DNA from: Clonostachys chloroleuca
Lineage: Eukaryota; Ascomycota; Sordariomycetes; Hypocreales; Bionectriaceae
Direction of reading: 5' to 3'
Assembly (NCBI GenBank): GCA_037952775.1
Contig: JBANAY010000003.1
Location: 1,302,001-1,366,000, forward strand
Length of the DNA stretch: 64,000 nt
Below the pieces are notes generated by a model. The model made no database searches and was not told the origin of the DNA. It saw only the letters and a program-made list of their open reading frames with translations. Numbering within the stretch: the stretch's first letter is position 1; each line of letters opens with the position of its first letter. The position numbers and the translations under genes are program-made. Positions 12,077 through 24,002 of this stretch are shown one piece after another.

Positions 12077-12559
12077 AGTAGACTGAGAAAGAGATATTCT
12101 ATAAAGAAAATGAGTGAAAACCATATATGGAATCCACCAGTTCTTTTTGGGTTGAAACATTTATACCACTAGCTGGGCATATGGTTTTGCAAATAGTTAG
12201 CATAGTGACACATTGTACGTCCGTCGTTCATGCTGCTCTGAGGAGAACCACGGATCCTGAGAAGAGCACGCGGTTTGCGGCCAGAACTTCATTTTCAGGG
12301 CATCTACGAGAAGCTAGATGCAATTAATTTCTTACTCGTCTTTGCAAAATTACTTAGCAAGTGGCTCGGATCAGTTAAATGCAAATTAATCTTCACTTTA
12401 ACCATAAATATCACATGGCAAAATATCCATCAGGGCCGATACTCCATTTGCATGCAACAACCTCTCGTTTTCGCTTTCGCATTGATAGAAGTGCTGGACC
12501 TGACGAGTACTCTCGGCATATTTATCACCACATTTTCCAAATTTCTGGTAGGTAAGTGT
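12077..12559. other. Intergenic region
   Basis: Convergent 3' ends of the AtuA-like gene and the damaged dehydrogenase. Nothing recognisable. Confidence 0.4.
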
Positions 12560-13432
12560 TTATGCAGCCCAACGCTGAGAAGCAAGACCTGCCACCGCGC
12601 CGCCGTCAACGAGGAAGTCGGCGCCGGTAATGTATATGCTCTCTGGCCCTACGAGGAACGCGACCATATTCGCAATGTCCTCTGCGGTCCCTTCTTTCCC
12701 TACAGCGGATGCAGCGAGCATGTGCCTCATTTTATCTCCTCCCGGACCTTCGAACTCCTGCTTACCCATTGCTGTGGCTATAATTTCTGGGCTGATGTTA
12801 TTGACCCTCGCGCCTTTGTTTCCCCATAACTTCGCCGCCGCTTTAACTCGTAGAATGTTTCCCTTTTTAGCCATTGAATAGCTCATGGGTGTTTTGTTGT
12901 CAAGCTCGGGGTGCTCGAGCAGTTTGTCGGTTGGTGCAGTAGCAAGATGGCGTTCCAACTCCTGGGTAATGCCCCCGCCTAAGTGACCAGCCATGCTTGC
13001 GATGCAAACCATGGCTAAGCCCGGCACGCGATTTCGTAAAATGAATCTAGCACGTTTGCTGTGCCAACAAGGTCGACCTCAAGAACTTGTTGCTGGGAAG
13101 CTTGAACGGGTAATACACCAGCAGTATGGACCACGGCGTCGACTTGGCCTAGGTTCACAGCTGCCTTGGCGAGTTCTCGCATAGCATCAAGCTTTCAAAC
13201 ATCGACGGTGTGAGTAACAATGTCATACCCATTATCACGTAGGTCTTTTGCTACCACTTCAAGGGCCGTCGCAGAGTAATCTGCTAGGACCAGTCGACGA
13301 CCATTGGTAATGCGGCGGGCTATGGCAAGGCCCATGCCTCCAGCACCAATAATAAAGACAACATGGCTAGAAATATTGATTCGCCCTCACACTCTTGGGA
13401 GCTCTTGGTGAAATATCTCCTTGGGAACTCAT
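12560..13432 (-). pseudogene. Short-chain dehydrogenase/reductase, damaged
   Basis: An SDR of about 290 aa can be followed across the whole interval, but not in one frame. From the ATG at 13432: MSSQGDISPRAPKSV, then a frame change to the Rossmann motif (FIIGAGGMGLAIARRI). An in-frame TGA follows in VDV*KLDAM. Next comes the HTAG element (VVHTAGVLP), then another frame change near 13021-13024, after which the frame is open to 12560 with ASMAGH, the catalytic YSMAKKG, and the SDR C-terminal region (NNISPEIIATAM, ITGADFLVDGG). Both frame changes sit in short G runs and could be sequencing errors. The TGA cannot be explained that way, though a C-to-T change of CGA would give it. The catalytic Tyr and Lys remain. 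It lies between the AtuA-like gene and an aldehyde dehydrogenase, so it was probably part of the same pathway. Confidence 0.72.
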
Positions 13433-13841
13433 TGCAGCGGTCATAATTTATAGAAAATTGCGCATGTCATCGCGTCGTTAACTTTCCGAAGATGAGTACG
13501 AATCCGAGCGGCATCACGGGGCTTGCGAGTCCCCGAACAGCATAACCAGGGTTGCGTGTGTGGAGAAGTAGAATTTCCCGTCTACAGTTGATAAGCTAGG
13601 AAATAACTCTGATGCATTTTCACACAGTATTCTGACGGGCTCTATCACCGCACCTTGGGATCTATAACAGGTATATGAAGATGAGATAAAACAGACCCCT
13701 CTCTTACCAAGCTTTTATCACTCTAAGCACGAAATGTCTATGATGGAGGGCGGAAATCCATGCAAAGGAACTAATTTGTTATTATTTGATTCGAAAGTGG
13801 CTATCTACAGATATCATCCTGGCAGCCACCATGGAGTGCCA
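13433..13841. other. Intergenic region
   Basis: 5' flank of the damaged SDR and 3' flank of the ALDH. No feature seen. Confidence 0.4.
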
Positions 13842-15526
13842 TTAGGGAAGTTTCTTGCTTCGCCAGACAGTCTGGGAGTTTGTAAAACCCTTGATACCAC
13901 TCAAGCCCCATTCGATACCAATGCCACTCTCCTTGTGACCTCCGAATGGAGAAATTGGGGCAAGAGCAAAATGGGTGTTGACCCAGACAGTTCCCACCTG
14001 GAGCTCCCGACCAAGACGTTCTGCCTTCTCCACATCCTTTGACCAGACAGAGCCACCAAGTCCAACATTCGTATCGTTGGCACGCTCGATAACCTCTTCT
14101 TCTGTCTTCCATGAGAGAATAGGGACGATTGGTCCGAAAGGTTCTTCGACGACGAGACGAGACTTCTCGGGAGGTCGGTCAATCAGGGTAGGGGGGATAA
14201 AATAGCCTTTTGAGGGCTGGACTTCGCCACCAACAGCAACATTCCACCCTTCTTTCTTGATATCGCTGAAGAAGGTTTTCACACGCTCGTACTGCATTGC
14301 ATTCTGAAGGGGGCCGTGGGTGGTTTTGGGGTCAGCACCGTCACCGACCACATAGGTCTTAACATGCTTTACGACCGCATCTCTGAACTCATCAAAAATG
14401 GACTCGTGGACATAGATACGCTTAATGTTGAGGCAGATCTGGCCAGTATTGAGGAAAGCGTAGAATGCAACCTAGCAAGGTCAGCGATGGTCTTACAAAT
14501 ATATTTTCAAGAACTAGAGATAGATACCTCCTTAGCAGTGGCGTCTATGTCAACATCAGGAAGGACGATAGCCGGGTCGTTCCCACCCCTGAAAATTCGG
14601 CATTAGCACATGGAATTTCCCATCGAGCACAGAGCAGGATTAACTCACAGCTCAAGAGTGACGCGTTTAAGTGTTTTGCTAGCACTTGAGTGAACCAGCT
14701 TTCCGGTATGGGTTGAACCAGTGAAGCTGATCTTGTCAATACCTGGATGGCTTGTGATCCAAGGTCCCAGTTCGTCACCTCCACTCAAAGATTGAACAAC
14801 ACCGGGGGGAAGAATTGCTGCGCCAATTCAACGAGCTTCAATCCACAGTAAGGTGCGAAAGGTCTATGTTGATGGTTAATTCTTCTCTCGTAAATCCTAA
14901 GTCGGGTACAGATGATGGGCTGCTTACGATGGCTTAATGATAATGACGTTGCCGGTGAGAAGAGCCGGTGCCAGCTTGGCAGTAAGCAGCATAGCAGGAA
15001 AGTTCCAGGGAACAATCGCCCCTACTACGCCAATCGGTGTGAGCCGCTGAACAATCGAACGCTCTTCGTTCTCCTCAATAACCGTCTCTTCTTCGACGGG
15101 AATGTCGATAATTCCGCGAATCCATTGAATAGCGAATGTGATCTCGCCTCCCGCTGAATCCAACTTTGACATAATCGGTCAGTTCCTGGAAGCTGAGAGT
15201 GTGACCACTGGAGCCTAACATACCGGCTTTCCACCCTCCGCCACGAGAAGGTCGCGGAATTCGTTTTGCACACCTTCTATCGCATCTGCGTAGGCGTGAA
15301 GGGCTTTGCGGCGCTCTTCTAAGGGGACCTTGGTCCAAGATTTAAGGGCTTTCTTTCCGGCGAGCACCGCACGATCAAGGTCCTCCGGTGTCGCAACGGG
15401 AACTTTGGGAAGAGCCTGAAGATTGGCGGGGTTAATCCCATTCCGTGTGGCCTCGGTGGGGGAAGCTTTGCCATCAATGGTTTGGACGTAGGCACTCGTC
15501 AAGTCCAGCTTGGCTTTGAATGCCAT
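13842..15526 (-). CDS. Aldehyde dehydrogenase (NAD(P)+ dependent), one frame break
   Basis: Five exons on the minus strand: 15526..15224, 15163..14928, 14863..14649, 14588..14528 and 14471..13842, about 481 aa once the break is allowed for. ALDH landmarks appear in order: PWNFP, the cofactor loop FTGSTHTGK, the catalytic Glu in LELGGN, the catalytic Cys in GQICLN, then PFGPI and FGGHKESG. It oxidises aldehydes to acids with NAD(P)+ and is probably cytosolic, since no targeting sequence is seen. In exon 3 the frame passes from QQFFPP into a stop, while the conserved continuation [15 protein letters not shown] is one frame over. The coding strand has C6 (plus strand G6 at 14804-14809) where seven are needed. 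The rest of the protein is intact, so a base-calling error is more likely than loss of function. Confidence 0.88.
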
Positions 15527-16864
15527 TATAGCTTGATTTTACAGGGTAGAGTCTTATGAAGGGTAGTGAATATTTCTAACAGATCATGAACACAGAATAT
15601 TATCCTGTTTCAAAATCTGTGCGACACGTCTTTCCTCGTCGAGCACTTATATAAGGTCTCGGGTTCCCATCCCGATTGTTGAGGGGGTGTCTCGGAACGA
15701 GCTTCATGCATCGGGACGGAGAATAGATACGATAGATACGTGTGAAGCACAAGTGAATGAACAACGTTGAGTGGTCGACAGATGGCTGCGCTCCACAGAC
15801 ACAAGCACCCCGCATTCTGTTATCTCGATTGCCATTAGATACTTAATCTTGGCAAGCGTCGAGACGTAGCTGAGTCATAGTCAAGGCCAAATGGCCGATG
15901 CTGGTGATTCAAATGACTGAGGACTAAGTTGGTTAGTAGCATGCGAGATATAATAAGCTTAAAACGGACGGACAATGCCCAGTCTATATGGTTGCAACGA
16001 TAAGCGGAGATCATCCTGGGGCCAATCTTCAATCCCTATAGACCGTGATACATGAGATGCCCGATAACTCCATATCCATTTCATAGATGGCTTCACATTC
16101 CAAATCACTCCACGCTAGTAAATAGGGCTACGTATCTCTTATATCCATTATTCGTTATCATTGATAATTACTAGAGTAGACAGTGAAGATGGCTGAGCCA
16201 AAGAAACAGCTGCCCTGTGCTAAGGTCTGGTGGGAGCCATTGAACAAAAGTGAGAGGGGTGATATGGATATATTTATTCTCGGAGAATAGAGATATAGCA
16301 AGGCTGTAGTTAATGATGAGGATCTCAAGTAGACGTAAAATGCCTGTGAGCTCGTCGTGTGGAGAGCCGACATCAGTGATCGTTACAGACACAGCTTCGA
16401 ATCAGCTTCACGGGTAAAATTCTCATTTGCAGCTTTGGAGCATGAACGTTCGGCATCCAGCCATCGATATTATAGCCACAGCCCCTTACGTAGATAATGT
16501 GTAACTGAAGTAGAGTCGCGTCACAGCCCTTTAGCCGAAGGCAATACGGAATGTATCCGTGGATCCGCGGCCGAGCATTTCCGTCTGTCAGCGATGACTA
16601 AAGAACCCATGTTTTCCATCACAGTGAAATGTCACCACGTAATTGCGGCTATTCTGGATGAGGAAGTTACTTTCAATGCCATTCATGTCAAATGTAAATC
16701 CCGCCAATTGGTAATCGTGAAGGGAAGCTTATCTCCGTGGCGATCTCCGCGCCAAGCCGAGGGGAACCAAATGATGCAACCGGCCGTGGTTAAATATTAA
16801 TCTGGACCGTTCTCGGGCCTATACTGAACTTGACAACTTGAGCCTTGATTCAACTTTAGCCAAC
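15527..16864. other. Intergenic region between divergent ALDH and dienelactone hydrolase genes
   Basis: About 1.3 kb shared upstream region, with a TATA element on the ALDH side (15646-15655). Several CCG/CGG triplets sit near the hydrolase start (around 16556-16585 and 16735-16760). No ORF with recognisable similarity. Confidence 0.5.
15646..15655 (-). promoter_or_regulatory. TATA element of the aldehyde dehydrogenase gene
   Basis: CTTATATAAG, self-complementary, about 120 bp before the ALDH start codon. Confidence 0.4.
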
Positions 16865-17808
16865 ATGAAGCAATCTCTTTTTCTTGCAGCGACAATTGCC
16901 TTCTCCGGTGTGGCAGGAAAATGCCTCCCACCCGTGGCACACGAAGGGACCCCTGTTGGTAAAGAAATCAAGAACGATGACAGTATGGAAGATCCTTCCT
17001 TTGGTGATGCTTGAGGTGTTACAGCGCATGCTAAGAGAATTGCCAGTCACTCTTTATGTCACGGGCAAGAAATCCGACACAGCCGTCTTGTATCTTACCG
17101 ACGTTTTTGGGATCCAGCTGCCCCAGAACAAACTGTAAGGAAAATCGCTGCGAAGAGCTAAAAGTCCCAAAGCTGACATCGAATAGTCTGGCTGATAGCT
17201 TCGCACGCGCGGGATATCTCACCGTAGCGCCTGATCTGTTTAACGGAACTCCCGCCCCGGAGGATATCAATGGCACGCCGTCATTCAACTTGACTGAATT
17301 TCTATTCAACCACCGTCCGGAGATTATTGATCCAGTTCTCACATCCGTGATCAAGTATATCCGCAGCATCCCTACGGTCAAGAAAGTAGTGGCAACTGGG
17401 TATTGCTTCGGTGGCCGATATGCATTCCGCACCCTCTCGGAAGGTCAAGGCGTCGACGCAGGCTTTGCTGCTCATCCCAGTCTCCTCGAAGACGGTGAGA
17501 TTGAAGCAATCACGGGCCCAGTATCAATTGCTGCCGCAGGTCAGTCCTCTTCATGGTGTCATCACGTATCATTATAGTCATGGGTACTAACTGAGATGGG
17601 AGCAGAAACTGACAGCATGCTTACGCCGGAAAGACGTGCTACAATCGAAGCTTTGCTTAAAGGAACAGCTCAGCCATATTCAGTGGCGCTTTATAGCGGA
17701 ACAAACCATGGGTTTGGCGTGCGAGGGAACATCTCGAATCCCGAGGAGAAGTACGGAAAGGAGCAAGCGTTCTATCAGGCAGTGAGCTGGTTTGATGCTT
17801 GGGCTTAG
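16865..17808 (+). CDS. Dienelactone hydrolase family protein (253 aa)
   Basis: Four exons: 16865..16982, 17047..17134, 17187..17539 and 17606..17808. The protein shows the DLH fold: LYLTDVFGIQLPQNK, LTVAPDLFNGTPAPEDI, the nucleophile motif GYCFGG (Cys 142), an acid in AAETDSM and the His in NHGFGVRG. The family hydrolyses dienelactone (ring-cleavage product of catechols) or related esters and thioesters. Many fungal members have other, unknown substrates. The N terminus (MKQSLFLAATIAFSGVAG) looks like a signal peptide, suggesting export or ER entry, which is unusual for the intracellular catechol pathway. Upstream CCG triplets may be Zn2Cys6 sites. The position near the ALDH fits a catabolic group. 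Confidence 0.87.
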
Positions 17809-18063
17809 GGAAGCAGTAGGTGGCTGTCAAGAAACACACTTTGTCTCTAGCCACTTTAAAGGTTCGTTCTCATTAGCAAGATCCTCTGTCAAATCAAAAT
17901 GGATCCAAATGTGAGACCAAGTTCCGCGGGTTTGGTTTACCGAAATTCCCTGTTACCCATTCCCTGTGTGAATATGACAGTCGACTTCCGTGTTATAGAT
18001 TCAATTAGACTCCAGGTCTGGAGAATTATGTTAATGGCGTAAGTCAAAGTCTTTTATACATGT

Positions 18064-19467
18064 CTATAATCCCACTGCTGACTTCCGTGTGCTAGACGAC
18101 ACGCTCAGCTCAACCTCTTTGAGAATTCCGCCCATGGAGCTAGTGCTCCGCGGCAAAATAGCCTCTTCGTCCGTAGAGATTTTTCCAGTTCCTGGCTCGC
18201 TGAAAATCGTGGCCTTGGTTTGTGATATCCCCCAATTTTCAGACCTATCATCCAAAACCATGCTTCCTGGTTGCCGACCACTTCTTTTGCCATATTCATA
18301 CTTCGGTGTCCGGGATTTGTTTGTAGAAATAAGGGAGCCGAGGAATGGGCGCAGCTTCTCTCTTATCCAGCCCCATGTCATTGGCAGGTTTGTCGTCGTG
18401 ATTGCGACGAAGGATTCTCGGCAAGCCCAGGCAGCTCCTTCTTTAGGTCCCGTAGCATCGCTCTGATTTATTTCTCTCGTTAATACGTGAAAAGAAGTGG
18501 CGGTGAGACTTCAATCCTGGTTGACAAACCTTGAGGATGGCAATGCCTCTGAGAAATCCGAAGATCATGGTCAAAAGACCACCGGAAAATAAAACGGCCA
18601 AGCCGATCTTTTTCGCCTTCGGAAGTTGAGCTGTCCAGAGCATGGGGATAGGTATCAAAAATAGATACATGTCGGTAAGGAAATTAAGGTACATGGACAG
18701 ATGGATGGTGAGTTTATTGACTGCTGGCTCGCAAAAATCTAGTATAGAAAGATTAGCATCGCGGATTTGCTTTTTATCAAGCAACAGAAGATGTAAACGT
18801 ACTGCCGGGGTATGGATTAATCTGCCAGAACTTATGAAATGGCTGGCAGCTCAATAGTACCGAACACATGCATATGATGTATGAGACAACGATGCTCACA
18901 AAGCCAATGTAAACACGCTTCCTGTAACCTGGAAGACCGGACTACACCTCTTATCAGCATAAGTCGTGTACGTAGTATACTTCGTGTCTGGTATATACCG
19001 TCAGGCGCAAATAAAATGCGCACATTGATGCCTTGAGCGTCCAAATGAGTGTCATGTACATTGACCATCCCCCAATAATGGCTTTCGAGCCACCCACTCT
19101 GAGAATGAATTGTTAGTCGTCGAGAGTATATTCAATCGATCCACCCTCGTCTTTGCCAAATCGGTTCGTACCTCAACGCATACTCGTGGCTGTCAGGTGA
19201 GAGTGCCTCGCGTTCTTCGGCCGTCATGTCGCTATTCGTGAGACCATGAAAAGTCTCGCCCACTTTGTACGCTATCGTGGTTTCGGCTACGAATGGTAGA
19301 ATGCTGACGATCATGAGATAGTCCTCCGGGCCCAGCGCACTGACACCTCCTCCCCTCATCCGACAGTATGTTCGAAAGGCAATGAGAAGAATGCAAAAAG
19401 CGAGATAGGCCAAGGCCTCGATGATGTATGGGTCCATCCCTTGGGGACCCGCGGCGTCTGAAGCCAT
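18064..19467 (-). CDS. Fungal rhodopsin-domain (PTH11-type) integral membrane protein, 380 aa
   Basis: Five minus-strand exons: 19467..19172, 19098..18999, 18941..18803, 18738..18530 and 18462..18064. Seven hydrophobic segments are visible, starting with ALAYLAFCILLIAFRTYCR. Family signatures include EDYLMIVSILPFVAETT, WTLKASMCAFYLRL, the CQPFHKFWQINP loop, NFLTDMYLFLIPIPMLW and ACRESFVAITTTNLPM. The C-terminal ~100 residues are a polar cytoplasmic tail. These are plasma-membrane proteins resembling the GPCR-like PTH11 group, though without the CFEM domain. Ligand and signalling partner are unknown. The intron acceptor before exon 5 was chosen because it restores the conserved KEGAAWACRESF text. 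Confidence 0.87.
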
Positions 19468-22137
19468 GGCGCAATACTGGCTACGTCGAAGACAGCCCCG
19501 ACCATGAGTAACTCTAGGGTCCGTTTCCTTATTGCGAGGATTCAAAGGAGAGGGGGGAGGCATGCCGAGATACATGTATGACCGACAATACATAAGTTGA
19601 CGTGCTCCTGTACGCGCGAAGCCCGACATGGTTCCCCTGGGGTAATATATCGGCATCTAGATCGTAAGCTAGCGCCTGTCGGCAGTCCCGCCTCAGCTCA
19701 GCAACAGCCATGCCCCCGCTTCCTCAGTAATGTCAGCTCGTTTCCCTTGCATGGAAGGATTGGCTGTTTCATTCTTGCACGGACTAGCCACGCACCTTCA
19801 CGGGCCCACTGCCATTTATGACGTGAAGTGGTGGGCAGGAGGGAAGCAGCCCGGGGAAAGATCTGCGTGCTTCGGTTCCGGACTGGCCAAGTCTTCCCGT
19901 CCCGCGCGGTGGCGATGCTACTACATCGTGCCTCCTCATCATTCTTCTTTCTCCTTTTTTCAGAGAGAGAGCTCGCACATGTGCCTAACTCTTTGTTAAC
20001 ATGGCCTACGTGATAGCTTAGCAGGTCGGACCACCAAACTGATCAAAAGGTATCGTTTCATGAGGATGCCCGCAGGCTATGAACCATACACTTATCTTCT
20101 AACCTCATACAAACCATTCGCATGCTGTTAAGAGGGCAGCTTCTGGTGTATGTCCAATCCACCCCGTCATCTGGCCCAGTGGCAACGCGCAGTCTAAAAG
20201 TCGGCTCCTGTGCGCACTACAACATCAACCGTAAGGGGCCATATTACAGGACAGCTGCCGGATTCGCCTGACGGGAGGAAGGATAATACTTCCTTCCCTA
20301 ATTGAAGCCCTTGGAGCTAGCTATTATACTATTGATCGGGTAGAGACACGTTTTGGTACTGGTTGCAATCCTGCCACGTCGACCTTCCTGAAAGAGACAG
20401 CCCCCAATCTCCTGACCGTCCTGTATGTAAGCCCCAGCTGCTTATTGGGCGGGTATATTCCGTTGAAGATCTACTACCCAAGGGCGGTGTTTTGGTTGTC
20501 AGCGCGCCGCTTCTATTCGATTTCCCAAATTTGTCGGAATGTGAGATGAACATCATTGCAGACTTCATTTTCTATACTCTACGGCCTTTCTTCACCTACT
20601 TCTGCTGCTCGCAAGTGATCCCCCAACTAGACTGATCGGCATAGCCCCCATTGATGACATTCGATGTGACGTTAGCGTCGGCACGTCTGTGTTTGGTCTT
20701 ATTTTTAGTCCTTTAGCAGTTTTGGATCGCCAAAGATCAATCATGCGGTGATCTAGATAGTTGCTTGGCATGAATGGTGTGTCGGCCCTACACGACACCT
20801 GCCACCTAAATGTAGGTAGTGAGCTGAAGCTGCTGCTTCTTGATGGGGTCTTGCTTAGTTTGGGTGTTGATAATCCGCTGAGTGATTTCCGTGAAACCGG
20901 AAAAATGTACCCCACGACAGCGCATACACGCGCCGAATAGTCATCATATGCCACTCACACCTTACTCATCCTCCGCTCTGGGGACAAATCTAATTTGGAA
21001 GATACGACGAGAAAAGCATCGCGGATTAGGGGAGCTTGGTGACATCTGATCGGTTACCGTAATGCAGCCTATCGTCCTTGCGGCACCTATCACTACCTGC
21101 CGGTTCCGAAATGCAGGCAACTAACATACTTAATGAATCATACCGAGTCTCCATCTAAAGGAATGCCTCGGCTTCCTTTGAAGCCATGCTTTGATTGGTG
21201 CAGTCCCAATCCCGGTCCTGGAGGCGACGAACAAGGCATCAGGCCCTTGCTTCTTTGCAGGGCTGCTGCAGGGCGGCCGAACTCTTGTAGGCTAGTTCCT
21301 GCTGTCTATCCGAGTGGGCTATTTACAAGCAGATAAGGTAGTCAAACCATGCCAGAACTATATCATCCTTGGACAGTGAAGATCAAATGACCTAGTTCTC
21401 TAATTCATCACTCCACTGCGGCAGATAACCTATCCATGTATAGAATTGAACCATCCAACAATACGTTAAGTAGACACAAAAGTCTGTTCATTGGTTGTTC
21501 GTCCTTTGATGTATGGGATTTTACAATTGACCCTACGACAGACATATTTGATATCAAGCAGGAGAAGAAGGGATTGTCTGTAATCCCATGGCCACCCTAT
21601 TTTCCCTTCGGAAAAGAGAGCTACTTATTTCCGTTGAAATTTTACTGATCTCCACGGTCATCGCTAAGCTACACTACATTGAATATACTGTGAATTGAAT
21701 ATCACGTATACAACAAGTATTACCCCCGGTTCATTCCATATAACACATGTAAGAGTTCGCATTAGATATTAGGCGTGATAATAAGTCTTCCAACAATGTA
21801 GGTAATCCATTTGACATGCAGTATCCCGCATGACCGCTGAATTAGATTACTCGGAAACAGACAAATCAGCTCACCGTAACAACACATGCAACCAAACAAG
21901 CAAACTACATTTACAAGAAAGGGTCAGAATGCATCTTCTTTTCGAGCCCCACAATAATCAGGCAGCTAACTTCACCCAGTGAACTTTTTCACGATGTGGA
22001 AAACGAGCCTCACGCTTTATATACCTCACCCAATCCATATAACATACACCGACTGCAACTTATTTCGGTCGAGACCTGTCACTTTTTCTTCTTTTATCGG
22101 ATTTCTTTTACCGAAAACAGAGCATGCTTAGTCCAAT
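19468..22137. other. Long gene-poor region
   Basis: 2.67 kb without a supported gene. Only short ORFs of unconvincing composition occur (for example minus strand 20592-20954, 120 aa, Ser-rich). No transposon ends, tRNA or tandem repeats were recognised. Confidence 0.45.
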
Positions 22138-23388
22138 ATGGCGGCACCATTAGAAGTCTTGGGAATGATATTCGGCCATTTCGTCGAGCCGTCTGGGCAG
22201 CGATCAGAAGCAACAATTCAAGAGGAAGTTCTTAATCGCAGAACCTTGGCATCGCTTTGCCGTGTTTCCAAGTCATACAACGTTGTTGCGACCGGCCTGT
22301 TGTACAGCCAAATACGACTATTCGACGGAGACATTCGATTTCTCACTCGCACAATCCTGCACGACCGGTCCAAAACAAAGGGCAAGCTAGTGAAGCGACT
22401 GAGCCTTGAGTTTGAACTAGCCGGTCGTTGGGAACCAGAGACTCTTGATCCGGAAAGGGCCGTCCGTGTGCCCGCAGCCCGAGAAGAACAATGGGATTAT
22501 GCACGTTGCAGGGACGAGGCACTTTCTGTTGTCGGACTAGAAAATGCGGTGACATCTGCGGCCGATGGTTGGGAGTGTGATGCCTCTGAGTTGGAGGAGC
22601 TTGATCTCAACGACAAGTTCGAAGAAGACCTGGCAGCAATCTTGCTATTTCTCTTGCCAGAGCTTCGGTTTTTGCGAGTCAAATTTGATCCCATGACTAA
22701 TCCGTTCGACCCAGAGGCTGCTGGGTACTGGAGATGCGCTATGTTAATGCAGACTCTGAGGCTACCTTATTGGTATTACTATATGAATTCTGGACAGCAT
22801 CCTGGCAGCCATGGGGCTGAGGAACATGTCAAAGATCTCATCCCGGCATCACTTTTAAACATTGAGCAGCTTATCATGTGCAATCCATTTGAACAGCCCG
22901 GTACCATCAAATCCACATATCCACCTTTGATGTGGTGCTATCTCGAAGAGCTTCACCCATTGTGGGCGCTCCCAAAACTGAAATCGTTGACACTCGAACG
23001 TACCTCATGGGGTTACGATCGTGAGTCATTCGAACGATCGATACCCTCACTAGAACATTTCACAAAGTCTACTTCATTGGAACATCTCGAGATCCTCGAC
23101 ACGTCAATCGCACCGGCAGTACTGCCACAACTTCTAGAATGCTTCTCTTCGCTTCGTTCTATTAGCTATGAGCTAGCAGATGCAAACAGCCTATTGAATG
23201 ACGAATATACCGACAGAGCCATGACAGTTGCTATGCTCGATTCACGCGGGATACGGGAAACTATCAGACGTTGCAAACCCAACTTAGCGAGCATACATGT
23301 CAAAGCGGTTAAAAGGGAAGACATTGATGAAGAAGAGCTAGCCACGCTGGAAGGCCTAGACGAAGAGCAAGAAACGAATGATGAATAG
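22138..23388 (+). CDS. F-box-like hypothetical protein (416 aa)
   Basis: Single exon. The N terminus (PLEVLGMIFGHFVEPS ... RTLASLCRVSKSYNVVATGLLYSQIRL) has the spacing of an F-box, the segment that docks substrate receptors to Skp1 in SCF ubiquitin ligases. A leucine-rich body follows with repeat-like strands (LEELDLNDKFEED, LRFLRVKF, LKSLTLERTSW, LEHLEILDTS) and an acidic C terminus. The substrate is unknown. The ATG at 22138 was chosen because the F-box begins directly after it. Such single-exon F-box/LRR-like genes are numerous and fast evolving in ascomycetes. Confidence 0.7.
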   Translation: MAAPLEVLGMIFGHFVEPSGQRSEATIQEEVLNRRTLASLCRVSKSYNVVATGLLYSQIRLFDGDIRFLTRTILHDRSKTKGKLVKRLSLEFELAGRWEPETLDPERAVRVPAAREEQWDYARCRDEALSVVGLENAVTSAADGWECDASELEELDLNDKFEEDLAAILLFLLPELRFLRVKFDPMTNPFDPEAAGYWRCAMLMQTLRLPYWYYYMNSGQHPGSHGAEEHVKDLIPASLLNIEQLIMCNPFEQPGTIKSTYPPLMWCYLEELHPLWALPKLKSLTLERTSWGYDRESFERSIPSLEHFTKSTSLEHLEILDTSIAPAVLPQLLECFSSLRSISYELADANSLLNDEYTDRAMTVAMLDSRGIRETIRRCKPNLASIHVKAVKREDIDEEELATLEGLDEEQETNDE

Positions 23389-24002
23389 GAAAATTATTAA
23401 ACAGCTAGCATGATGAATCGGCAGTTGACTATTAGACTGCGATGTCAGCAGAGCAACCTTCACTGAGAAAAATTTCTTAATTAGCAGTTTCCATCATAGT
23501 GAACTTGCCCTTTGATTCATTCTGTCTTTACCATTTTTTAGTGTCATAGGTATTCTCATTGAGCTTGAATAGTACAGATAATACACAGGTAACCTTTCTC
23601 ACAAGATGCCATGTGAGGGTAACCATACCGCATCTGCTCCCAAAACCCATTTTTGTTTCTTCTTTACGTATCCCTCATCAATCTTACATTTGTTTGCTTA
23701 TACCTATAGTACAATACTTCACCGAACACCTTTTTTCATGGTTCTCACCGCGATTGAAGCTCCAAGCCCATGTATATTGAACAAAGAAAAGTGTCTGTAG
23801 GGTAGGTTGCATGGGCAGCAGATAATTTGGGTCCGAGACTCCGAGTCCGACTCAGCTATTATTACGTGCTCCAGTTACGCGCAGGAGGCTGGAGAGGTGA
23901 GATTTTAGGCTCTTATGAACCCGAGACCGGCGAAGGATCTGGGAGGCGGAGGGCAGAACCGCCATCAACCAAACACGCCGTTCACGCCACCGAAGTACTG
24001 AA
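23389..24002. other. Intergenic region
   Basis: About 0.6 kb. Contains clustered CCGAG repeats (around 23832-23850) upstream of the acetyltransferase. No gene seen. Confidence 0.4.

Noticed and set aside
19784..20954. Several 60-120 codon ORFs on both strands
   Set aside because: No recognisable family, no conserved splice pattern and no codon bias like the neighbours.
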